Below are positions 37,461 to 48,391 of a DNA stretch of 64,000 bases, one piece after another. How positions within the stretch are numbered: the stretch's first letter is position 1; each line of letters starts with the position of its first letter. The stretch is from Viscum album. Its lineage: Eukaryota; Streptophyta; Magnoliopsida; Santalales; Viscaceae. The notes under the pieces were generated by a model. It made no database searches and was not told the origin of the DNA. It saw nothing but the letters and a program-made list of their open reading frames with translations. The stretch is from NCBI GenBank assembly GCA_963277665.1, contig OY728122.1, positions 1,546,174,868 to 1,546,238,867 of the forward strand, in the 5' to 3' direction. The position numbers were made by a program, and so were the translations under genes.

Positions 37461-40330
37461 GTTGTATAGGAGTATAATGATGTGTTCTCTAAACAAATGC
37501 ACTTTTCCCAGAAAACACATTGTTGGGTTTTCAATTGAATTATTTCAAGGTTCTTTAAAGATAAAAATGATCCCTTATATAATATATCTAATTGAAATTG
37601 ATGAATTTATTGAAGAACATAAATTTATTATATATAGGGGTTTCATTAGACCATATTCTTCACTATGGAGTGCACCTAACGACCCATTCAAAAAGAAGGA
37701 TAGATATTGCACATATACATTAATTATCCAAAACATTACAAGATATAAATAAATAAAAAACATTATTTACCTATAATGATGAAATTTTTAATAAACATTT
37801 ATGGGTTTATTACTTATTAATGGCTGATCTTTGGTCAAAATAACATCCCATCAGGGAAAATAGAGAATATATTCACAAAAAATCACACCACATATGATAT
37901 AATTGCTATAAATTCATAGTAATTCCATTAATACATTCAAATTACCCACTAATATTCATGTATATGTTGAAACAATTCTTTAGAGATTACATCAACAAAT
38001 TTGTGGTAGTGTATACTGATAATAAATTAATATATTAGATGATAAATGAAGAACATGATGAATATTTAATGATTTTCCTCAGGAATTTCCAATATGAGAA
38101 ATTTTATTCCAATTTCAATAAATTGGAATTTTATCTATAAAAATTATCTGTCTTGTGACATGTAATAACATGTAAAGGTATATCCATTTACCCTATATTG
38201 AATTTTTTGATTGAATAATTTTAAAGACCAACCAATTTATATTATAGAGAAATATTGTTTTCATGGATTTTGTAGTAATTACAGTGGTTTGAAATGAAAT
38301 TTACATTATTTTAAAATAATCCATCCATGTTATTATGTTTGGGAGTCAAGTTACTTTGGATCTAATAATTTGAAAGCAACTAAATGGAGTATTAGAATAG
38401 GTTCTTCACTACACATGTTCATACACTACCCTGCATACAAGATGTGTTTCTTATATACAGTGATGCTTAATAAAGGTATTGGGATGCTCTCATATTCTAA
38501 ATGAAAAAGTAATAAGAAAATCAGAAAATAAATCAAAGACACGTTGAAAATGATACAAGAATCTTGTTCTAGAGTTCGATGTAGTGTTATTTAATTTATG
38601 ATTTTGTGGTATTATATCAATAGTGAGAAGTATGAAATATATATTGATTAAAATGTCTTAAAGTTTATATTAAAAAATAGGAGTTGAATATGAAGCTATG
38701 GTTATGGTTGGAATTTATAAAATATAATGATTTCATAATACATTTCTTCATGGGTAAGGATAAAATAGTGACATAGTCATTATTTAATGATGATAACTCT
38801 ATAATATCCATTTTGATGATATATGTGACCCAATTTATATAAATATTCAATGAATGGATTTTGGAATTATAAATAATAGAATTAAATCCTAAAATTTGAT
38901 AATATCTCCAAAAATATCTATCAATGTGATATCAAGGAGGTCTACAATGATTAAAAGGTGATATAAAATAATGTTGTAAGTATTTTAGAGTTCGACATTG
39001 AAAGTTATCGATTAATTAGATTTATTAAATGAACACGTGTCTCTTTAAAACTATAATTGAAGAGGGATCAAATATGAGATGAACATTATTTATATTTCTC
39101 AATTCAACTTGGATTCACAAAAATTATTAGATATAAAAACCAACCCTTTTAGTGGGATAACATGAAGAGAGAGAGATTATAGGGTGTGTACAAATATTCT
39201 TGGCATGAAATAAGGTAAATGATAAATGTTATAAATTTATGTGGATGATGTTACCATTAATTATACTAGTTTGAAAATGGGAGAACATAAACATAGAAAT
39301 CATTATAGTTATTCTTAACAGTTATGAAATAAATAATTCCTTATCAGAAGTTATGGAAACATACATAATGATGACACACTTTGTATCTCTTTAAAATATT
39401 TTCCCACTCAATAAAAATTATTGGTTATATTAAAAGTAATTGGTAAGCCTACAAGGAGTACCAATTTGAGTTGCATATGATCAACGTCCAAGGTTTAGAT
39501 CCAATTTGTGGATGATGATTCATTATGAATTAGATACATAACATAACATTAACCCAAAATTATTATATATGATTAGAATATATACTAAGATCCCACTAAA
39601 TGGAATTAATGGGATATTTTGATCAACATTTTCATAATTTTAACTTATTATATAAAATTAGTTTCCACTCTATTATTCATATGTAACCATATGAAGATAT
39701 ATAAGATATTATATATATATAATTTACAAATAAGGATGATATAAGAGATAGAAAAATCGTAAGACATGAATTTTTTTAAGAAATTCTATAAATTTTTTAA
39801 ACTATTTATAAAAATATAAAAGTATTAAAAATTTGTCATAAGAGATATAATGACAAGTTTCATTGGGATATGGCATTAATATTTTGTTAAAATTTAATTC
39901 TTTGAAGAACTCATTGAAGGAGTGTAATGAGATTTGTGAAGAAGGGAAAACTAAACCATAGATATATTAGCCCCTTCAATATGAGTCATCATTGAGGGAA
40001 TACAACATATTAATTATCACTCGAAAACACATCTCTTAGGTTGAAAATGTATGGGATGTGTCAATTTTATTGAAATAAATACCAGATCAATCACGTTTAC
40101 TAAACATAGATATTATGTTATAGGAACATGAATGCACTGATAATGAATAAAATATGTAGATCTTATATAGAAGAGATAAGATGATGTGAAACAATAAATC
40201 CCACCTGATCAATTTTCTATGGTGGAATTACATGTTATGGGAAGTTATATAGAACTATGAACATGTAAAGAGAAATTAGTGCATTCATTTTATTTAATTA
40301 GAATAATATAATTTCCGATAGTGGATTTAT
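37461..40330 (+). pseudogene. Ty3/gypsy pol pseudogene, array body 2
   Basis: Relic of the same polyprotein as body 1. It begins with DVFSKQMHF near 37,480 (family: D-V-F-P-E-E-L-P-G) and GFIRPYSSLWSAPNDPFKK near 37,636. The RT active-site block FVVVYTDNKLIY at 38,000-38,035 has Asp-Asn where Asp-Asp is needed. RNase H is poor, but the following ELNMKLWLWLEFIKYNDFI at 38,681 clearly matches the E-L-N-M-R-Q-R-R-W-L-E-L linker. Integrase is seen as WENINIE near 39,275 and VSLQGVPI near 39,445, followed by a D-x-x-P-R-F block. The tail begins with KGKLNHRYISPF near 39,945. Stops and frame shifts are frequent. The 96-codon frame at 37,462-37,752 is a surviving open piece of RT; the overlapping minus-strand frames are shadows. 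Confidence 0.87.
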
Positions 40331-41948
40331 ATTAAGGTGATTGAATGTAATGCCTGTTTATTTTAATATGTATTTTACAATAAATAAATATTGGGTTAAA
40401 TATATTGTTTCCCATGAAACACTATACGAAAATTAATGAAGATATATTTTATTAAGATAAAATGTTAAAATTTCAGAAAAACATCTATTTATTTTGATAA
40501 TGCAATATAAAAAATAGTATGAATATTTTATGAGGATAAAATCCACAAGTAAATAGAAATACATAAAACATATAATCTTAATCCTTATGGTTTTCCATAA
40601 ATATCATCACCTCTATTGAATCTATTTATATAATGACGAAATTTATAAGTTTAATATACACATTTAAAGAGAATCCAATTAATATAATGAATGATCATAG
40701 ATATATATTTTTGGCAATATATAATAATTAAATTCAACTCTTGTATGTTTTATTATTGAAAATATTTCAATTGGTATATTGTTACAGGAAATATGGTCAT
40801 TGGGTATCCATATATTCAATATGTTTATTGAAAATGATTTATTTTTAAGGATAAATTTAAAATAATCTAAAAATAATTTATTTTTATAAAAATAATTTTT
40901 ATTTTACCATTATATGTAATTATTATTATTAACAAATGATTTTATGTATTTATGAAATGAAAACAATAAATTTAATACCAATATGTTAAAAAAAATAAAT
41001 CGTCAAAACATAAATAAAATATTTAAGAGCATATTTTTAAAATTTTTGTATTTTTATTTAAGAATATAAATTTTTAATATTTTAATAATTATATATTTTT
41101 AAAAATATTGATAATATATATATTAAAATAAAATAATATTCATGTATATATTTTTAATTTGAAAATAATATTAATTTATACCTTTTAAGCATAATTTTAT
41201 TTCAAAAATTGACATTAATGTAAATGTTTTTTATATTAAGATTAATTTTATTAATTTAAAAAAATTACAAAATTAAATAGATTACAAATTTTTAACCATA
41301 AAAATTAATTTATGTAGAGTTTCCAATTCTAGTTTTAAAAGTAAAAATCAATTACTGATGTAATATTTAGTTATAAAAGAATGGTTAAAATGGTTATTTT
41401 TAATGAAATTTTTCTATGTGACAATCAATTTTAATCAAAATAAACAAAATTTATTTGTTTTATAATATGAAAATAATTTAATTTTTAAATATATAAAAAA
41501 ATATTAAAACTTATTTAAACTAGTAATTGATAAGGAATTATATTAAGAATAGTTAATGTTTAACAAAATATTTTTTATGATTTTTATATAACATATTTCT
41601 TAATATAAAAGATTACCTTTTAATTTCTAAAAAATTAATTATATTAAATGGAGGATAAATTTATAATTATTAAAAATAAATTGTGTAATTAGGTTCATCT
41701 TATATTTTTAGAAAATAATAATTTCCTCGATAAATAATTAAATATGGAAAAATGTGGTAACTTGATGTGGATAAAAGTTTTGATAAGTTTTATTATATTA
41801 AATATTTATAGATGAAATTTTTCTATTGTGGGTGTTTATAAAAAATCCTCAAAAACATTTCTTTACATAACTCACCAAACTCCCACGTGATTCCCTCTTT
41901 ACCATTTACCTAACGTAACATTCCTGGAAATTATCTCTCATTTTAACA

Positions 41949-41955
41949 TATAAAA
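41949..41955 (+). promoter_or_regulatory. Putative TATA box of LTR C
   Basis: TATAAAA aligned with the copies in LTRs A and B; followed by a CTCCTCTAACCACTAAAAATTAG stretch that matches LTR A with substitutions. Confidence 0.4.
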
Positions 41956-42218
41956 GTGTATCTCCTCTAACCACTAAAAATTAGACCTATCCATAGAATA
42001 TGACATGAATAAATACCAATTTTTCATCTCCTTATATACATTTCTACTATTTTTCATATCATATTCACAATAATGGTTCCCAAATCCTCTATTTCAAAGG
42101 GGCCTCTATGGGAAGATTAATTTTCTCAATGTTGATATTATATACTACCTACTCATTTCTTCTCTATATTTTTTCATACACCTATTTCCAATATGATAAA
42201 TAACCTTAAAAAATTTAA

Positions 42219-42253
42219 ATAATATCATTATAATTTTATTATAATGATATTAT
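42219..42253. repeat. Perfect 15-bp inverted repeat with 5-nt loop
   Basis: AATATCATTATAA and flanking bases pair exactly with 42,239-42,253 around TTTTA. All but two pairs are A-T, so chance is a fair explanation in this composition. Confidence 0.5.
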
Positions 42254-42689
42254 AATATGATACTCACTTTCATAACAATATGGATCTAAATCTTATAACA
42301 TGTTTCTATTGGTGATGGTTCAACCACATACATGAATGAGGCTATAAATTTATAACATGGATGACTATTGAAACATAATTAGTAGAAAAATACTGTATAA
42401 ATAAGAGAATATAATATTTTGCTATGTAAATGTAATATTTATATTTATCCCATTAATAATATAACATATTGTTTCCAGAAAAGGACCTAAACAATCTTTC
42501 TATAAAATTTCTATATACACATCATACCTAAGACTCTTATGGAATAATCTGGGGACATTAACACTCTATATAGATATTTTATTCAAATACCTATAATTTT
42601 ATTAATATGAAAAATTAATAAACACATTATATAAACTATAACCACTATACAAAAAAGGTATTGGGTCATTAAAACTACTAACATATCGA

Positions 42690-43140
42690 TGTAGTTAGGG
42701 CTTGTCTTAGTGGATAGAACCCTATAATACTATATCAAAAAATGAGGATTCAAATCCCATTGGGTGAAAATATAGTATAAGTGTTGTATAATACTATAGT
42801 AGAACTGTAGTGCACTATATCAGTGGTGGATCTGTAGATTGAAGACACTCTAGAGGTGTGCAAGCACTGTTGCTGGAGTCGTAATGGTGTTAGTACTAAA
42901 GAAGCATGTGTACTGTACCATCACAATTCACCCAAGGGAATTTGGATCTATAATTTTTCCCTTTTAGGCCACTTAATGGTCTTTCATTCCCAGTGGGTCA
43001 ATAAGATAAGTAATGGGCTTTATTCCACTTGGGATATGGGCCACATAATGAACAAATAAGGCTTGGTGGGTGGGTTATCCCTTGGGGGGCTATGGCTAGC
43101 CCTTATAACCATTGTGTGAGGTGTGTGTTTCTGTTTGTTT
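42690..43140 (+). mobile_element. tRNA-headed SINE-like retroposon, copy 1
   Basis: A GC-richer island of about 450 bp in body 3. Its start carries polymerase III promoter boxes in tRNA spacing: A box TTGTCTTAGTGG (42,702-42,713) and B box GGATTCAAATCC (42,746-42,757), starts 44 bp apart. The body contains CTGTAG and GGGCC/GGGTC motifs that recall the element at 47,673-48,378. The local offset of unit 3 against unit 1 rises by about 550 bp across it, which independently supports an insertion of about this size. No duplication or tail was recognised. The 67-codon frame at 42,856-43,059 lies in the body and is not a gene. Confidence 0.55.
42702..42757 (+). promoter_or_regulatory. RNA polymerase III A and B boxes
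   Basis: A box at 42,702-42,713 and B box at 42,746-42,757. Consensus match is good (the B box has A for G in the central TTCGA, as after CpG decay). The surrounding sequence does not fold as a full tRNA cloverleaf, so it is a SINE head rather than a tRNA gene. Confidence 0.5.
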
Positions 43141-46100
43141 AAATGTAATTTTACCCCTGAGATATTAATTTATATATATATATATATATATATTTTAACA
43201 GATAATTTATCACTATTAATAGAAACTAAGGTCTAAACATGTAAAAATAAATATGATGTATTAGTATGAAATTTAATAAATATGATTAATCTTTTAAAAT
43301 ATAATTATAACGAGTTTATTATTATTATATTGATGGATTGAGTGCATTAGACTAATATGGAATCATGTGTATGTGGTTTTTTTTTTCAATTTCCACTTAA
43401 CAAGTAAATTTTTCATATCAAGAACCTATTATTAGAAGATTTAGTTTCGATACTCCATAATTATCTTATATTATATTATAATTATAAAATTTTATTTCCT
43501 CATATCTAGAATAATTTTCAGGAGACATTCTTCATATTAAATTTAATAATTTATCACTAATATCGTATAGGTACATCTGACTCATTGTTCAATTTATTAA
43601 TTCAAAATATTTATCCCTTAATTATGTTCTTATCAGATTCATATATCTATAACATTTTATTAAATTTAATGAAATTAAATATTTTTATTGGGCGAACTAA
43701 TATTTTAATTCATATATTCTTCCCTCTTGAATGTCTTTAAAAAAATAATTACATTATAATGAATAATTCACATTCTTTATAAAGACCTTTTATCTTCCCC
43801 AATGATATTCTTTCATTACAAGAATGTTTTACTCTTCAATATTGAAAGAATAATATGGATAATCTTATATACTCTTAATATTTCACTTTATCCATTTTAA
43901 AATTTATTTTTTTAAATATTTCATTGATATTAGGTTTTCTTTAATGGAAAATGAAACTATTAAAATGATATAATTAATTTTGATTCTTTTATACTTCACT
44001 ATACATTTATTTTCATCAACATAAAATCATTTCAAGGATACCTTTTTTGGTGTTTATTAGAAGTTATCATTTAAAATTTATTCCTATCATCATCAATAAA
44101 AATATTTAATTGAATGTGACTTTCAGATTAATCTTTAAACTATAAATATATTTTTTAAAAATTTATTTTTATTACACCAATTTTATTTTCCACGCTTTAT
44201 CAAAATTACCTAACCATTATGTATTATTATCATGATCCTGGTATAAATTTTTCTATGATATTATTTATTTTAAGAGATTCAATTTTTATTATCAACCGAC
44301 CTAATTATTGATATCATCATATTAGGTACCAATTGAAAATATTTTATAACCCATTTTACATCAATTGGTTTACATGATCACAATTGTCACACACACTATT
44401 TGGAAAACATAAATAGATTATCAATATTTGACAGAGGAACATATATATACCTCTAATTAATTATGTTATTCTTTATATATTCTATGATAAATTTGTTGTG
44501 TGTGGAAATTATTGTTTTTTCTATGTTCACAATCTTTTCAATGGAAATGATGGCTGTTTAAAAAACACATAAACATATTTAAAGACATTATTTCAAATTT
44601 TTTTGTTTAAAACCTTGATCATGTAAAACATTTGGTGTAGATATGTTCAAAATTTTATAAATTTTAATTCATATATTCATGAAACATATATAATTCAGGG
44701 AACATGCCTATATCATGATCTATTGTTCATAAATATTGTATCGGGTATTAGAAATTTTATTCTATGGAATATGTTTTGAATTTTGATGTTATATTTTTTA
44801 AAAAATTTTGGAATTGAATATAATTTGTATTATTAAAGAAAAGATCAATTTTTTATCTATGTAGAGGAAGACACGTTATATAACATAGAGAACTAAAGAA
44901 TGTGTCCCATGAAAATGGACTGCTGACCCAATGTAGTGTCATGCATGCTTCATTCTGCCTATGTCACTAGCCTACATAATTCTTATGTCCACTCCTACAT
45001 CAAAAATAACCCTATGATATTTCCTATATTCAATCCCTAGTCTATCTGAATTTCAAGGTTATAATTCCAAAATTTATTTATTGAAAACACTTATGTTACC
45101 ATGTTACTTTTAATAATATGTTTCTCCACTGCTCATGTTTTCTAAAATTCTTATGAAATTACCACTTTATGTCATTTTCATAACATCTACCATATTGAAT
45201 TTGATCTCAATACTTTATTTATTTTCTATTTCACTAAGGAATTATATTAAAAATTATATTTATTTAGATATTCAATTTTATTAAATTTGTATGATATTTC
45301 TAAATAATAATTTTTAAAAATATAATTATCCATCTAATCACCAATGAAAAAAATTCATTTTTGGTTCATGGATTAAGATATTAATTACAAAATTGAATTT
45401 TTTAATCTATGTAAATGATATAAATTATATTCTTATTAAAATAAAATTTCCTAAATAGTATATTAAAATCTTTGTTATCTTAAAATAATTTCATGAATTT
45501 TTAACTACCATCACTATTTCATGAAATCAAAAAACTTTTTCAAAAATAATTTGAAATATATTAAAATAGGTTTTTATATATATCAAATAGATCAATTCTA
45601 ATATAACCATCATAAAGGAACAATAAAACAATCCATACCACATTAATTTTCTAAAATAAATCATTTAAAATAATTAATGGCTTAAAAATGTCCATAGTTC
45701 TATTAATAAAGGAATATAAAACATTTATTTATATGAATATTGCTTAAATGTCATAGATTTAGTTATTTTAATGATTACTTTTGAATTTAACAAGAGGAAG
45801 ACATTCAGTTGATTTAATGATTTATGAGAAAGTATAAACATGATTTAATTGTTAGTGTAGAATTAATTATCAATCGATTAGATAAAGCCTAGATAGGTAG
45901 CATTGTAATTATGAGAAATATTTGTTATGTGTACTTTAGGTTTTATTAAAGAACTCTTATCTAGAGGTGTAAATACTAATCCAGCATAATTATATCCTAT
46001 TTATATATTTTTATGTATAAAAAAGTACCATTTATAATGGGAGGGATGTTTTAAACATTAAATATGACATGGTTGATGTACGAAAAGGGAAATTAACCAT

Positions 46101-47659
46101 CCTTTATTATTAAGAAAATGTTTTTGTTAATGAATTTCAAGGACTAAAACATAAAATTGGGTTAGATTATTGGGTTTCTGTGTATTAAATTCACTAGGAA
46201 TATAAAAATTACAATAAGAATTGAGTTAAGTGTGAATGATCAATTAAAAGATATGCCGCTAGAGAAATTGAAGAAATTCCAAGATCATAAATATAAACAC
46301 AAAAATAAGTTTTTCAATGAGGAATTGAAAAATGAAAATTAGATATGCAACCATATATGAAAAAAATAAATTTTTTTCATTGATGATATTAATTTATAAA
46401 TAGAAATACTTATCTTTCAGAGAAAAAGAGTCCCCTATTTGGATTCTTCCATAGTTTTGAAAAATGTTCATAGAGAGTGACTTATTGAGTTTTTGGATAG
46501 GCATAAAAACTATTCATTGGACTTTTTTAGAGATCGATGGAATTATTCCATTAATATATATGGGGAAAATACTCTTGGATGATGATGTGAGTCACAAAGT
46601 GGAATCTAAAAAATTTCTCAACTGAAATATAAAATATATTTTCAAGGCTGATATTTGAAATTCTAATGTTTTTCCTATAATATATAAAATCTTATAAAGT
46701 GCATGGGTGAGTCTATTAGATTTGGATCATAATAATGTAATTCTATCAATTATTAAAAATTAATATGATGATTTAATTTTATCAAGGATATTCATTTTTT
46801 GGAGAGTCTACTAATTATAGAATAATGAACAAGGATATAGGGAATGTTTTTTTCTTCATCTATTCATTGATCAAATTATTGAAAGTATTGTAGGGTATAT
46901 AAAAAATAATTTTTAGATAGGATTATAAGATATAACCCAGTTCCCATTAATCATACTAAATAAGGTAAAAACATTAACATGTTCTTATTTATTTATCCTG
47001 TTTTTATGGTCTATTATACTGGTCAGATTTAAAATATTTTGGATAGCCATACTGTCAGTTTTTTTGGATAAAATATTTTAGGTACTCATGGATTGATTTG
47101 TAATCATTATATTTACATTTTAAGAATTATTTTAGTTTCTATATAGGGGTAGATCTATTTGTGGATAGACCAATAGAGTTATAAATAAAAAAATGATTGA
47201 TTATGATTAAATAAGTCGTCATGATTAGACATAAAATATCCAATGATGGTATGAGATTAATAATATAAAAATAGATATAATATCAGCACTTCCACACTAA
47301 TTAATAGTAATACTAGTGAGAAATTTCATTAAAAATATTGTGTTTTATAGAATATTTATAATTGTGATATTAATGATTTTTAATAAAATTATCTAATTTA
47401 TTAGGACTTATTCCATTTAAAAGTTTGATAAAAAATTAAGAATAATTTCAATACACTAAAGAAGGCATTGAATATCAAACAAATAATTACTAAAATTTAA
47501 TAGATATTACAATATGAAATCATATGTGGTGCTAGTTTCTATATAGTTGGAGATTTTACTAAGAATAGAAATGAAAAAGAAACAACATGTTATTTAATTT
47601 ATATGCAGGTTGATAAATAAAGCATAACTCTATTATGAATGTGCTAAAATAAATTTTTT
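43141..47659 (+). pseudogene. Decayed array body 3
   Basis: The 5' part is linked to bodies 1 and 2 by AACATATATATAC at 44,438 and the surrounding block (body 1 at 22,753). A TA microsatellite lies at 43,169-43,194. Beyond about 45 kb I can read no gag or pol block with confidence, so the body is either more decayed or truncated. No fourth LTR was found. Confidence 0.4.
43169..43194. repeat. (TA)n microsatellite
   Basis: About thirteen TA units just downstream of the SINE-like copy at 42.69-43.14 kb; a possible insertion-side or simple expansion product. Confidence 0.8.
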
Positions 47660-47672
47660 TGTATAGGTTATA
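47660..47672. repeat. Target-site duplication, left copy (TGTATAGGTTATA)
   Basis: Perfect 13-bp match to 48,379-48,391. Confidence 0.85.
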
Positions 47673-48378
47673 TATACTCCAACGGCCTGAAAGCCATTAT
47701 TTTGTTATTGATTTTTTTGATAATCCAACTTTCTATGGGTGAGGTGGAACCCTTACAAGGACCGTAGCTATATGTATTACATGGAATATAGTCCTTAGAT
47801 GAATTCTTTTCCCGCATGATTAAAAAATTACATACAACCCAGACTTACTACTTGGAACTACTCCTCCCAAGCATCATCATCGTGAAATCATCTCTCCTCT
47901 ATCACATGGCTATTCGACTAGGATTTCCCATGCATGCATAGGATTGTCTAGATGGAATGTTTTATACTCTCTCATTCTTGTAATTTTCTTAGCTTATGGT
48001 ATAGTGAAATCCCCTTGATCATCCAATTTATGATTCTTGTTCCTTGTAGGTTGTCTGGATTTCACTTGCACATAAGGTGGCTCGAAGGCCTTGAGGTGGC
48101 CCGAGGGCCTTACTGACCAGAAGGCCCAGTTGAACTGAAATCCTTAAAGGACATAAGGACTAAATCGGTGGCTAGAAGGACCAAATGGGGGAAAATTACC
48201 AATTTTTACAGTTCTAAATAGTTCCTGCTACAGTTCCTACTGTAGTACCTGCTGTAGTACTGTACAGTACTTCACAATGCTGCTACAGTAACAAGAAATT
48301 AGCCTCCACCTGGATTTGATCCCGGGTTACCAAGATGCACTTAAGGAGTCCTCACCAACTAGGCTGAGTCTGATGTTC
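47673..48378 (-). mobile_element. 706-bp tRNA-headed retroposon with intact duplication, copy 2
   Basis: A GC-richer insertion bounded by a perfect 13-bp duplication. On the minus strand the 5' end (right border) is a tRNA-like head: A box CAGCCTAGTTGG (48,355-48,366) and B box GGATCAAATCC (48,312-48,322), 44 bp apart, with ACCCGGGATCAAATCC very like the T-arm of tRNA-Glu or tRNA-Asp. Then come several CTGTAG/CAGTAC-rich repeats (48,210-48,295), a GGCC-rich part (48,060-48,190), and about 380 bp of unrelated body to the 3' end, which reads GGCTTTCAGGCC close to the border. There is no poly(A) or simple tail. 706 bp is long for a SINE; a composite of a SINE with another retroposed sequence is possible. 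It keeps CpGs and an exact duplication, so it is younger than the gypsy elements around it. Confidence 0.72.
48312..48366 (-). promoter_or_regulatory. RNA polymerase III A and B boxes (tRNA-like head)
   Basis: A box 48,355-48,366 and B box 48,312-48,322 on the minus strand. The arms around them do not pair as a tRNA should, so this is not a functional tRNA gene. Confidence 0.65.
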
Positions 48379-48391
48379 TGTATAGGTTATA
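48379..48391. repeat. Target-site duplication, right copy (TGTATAGGTTATA)
   Basis: Identical to 47,660-47,672; marks the 5' border of the minus-strand insertion. Confidence 0.85.

Larger units (their letters stand above)
40331..42350 (+). repeat. LTR C of the gypsy array
   Basis: Third copy of the family II LTR, directly after the body 2 pol tail. Anchors: AGAGAATCCAATTAATATAATGAATGA near 40,668 (diverged), TCATTGGGTA at 40,798, AACTCACCAAAC near 41,869, TATAAAA at 41,949 and CCCAAATCCTCTATTTC near 42,078. It starts 11,660 bp after LTR B at the same anchor. A perfect 15-bp inverted repeat (42,219-42,233 with 42,239-42,253) lies near its end. Confidence 0.7.

Noticed and set aside
42219..42253. 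Perfect inverted repeat as a MITE or terminator
   Set aside because: Almost purely A-T with no duplication or longer terminal repeats; chance or slippage explains it.
42856..43059. 67-codon frame with Cys/His residues
   Set aside because: It lies inside the body of the tRNA-headed SINE-like element and has no zinc-finger spacing.
48300..48370. Functional tRNA gene
   Set aside because: A and B boxes are present, but the acceptor and anticodon arms do not pair and the sequence is the head of a longer retroposon with its own duplication.
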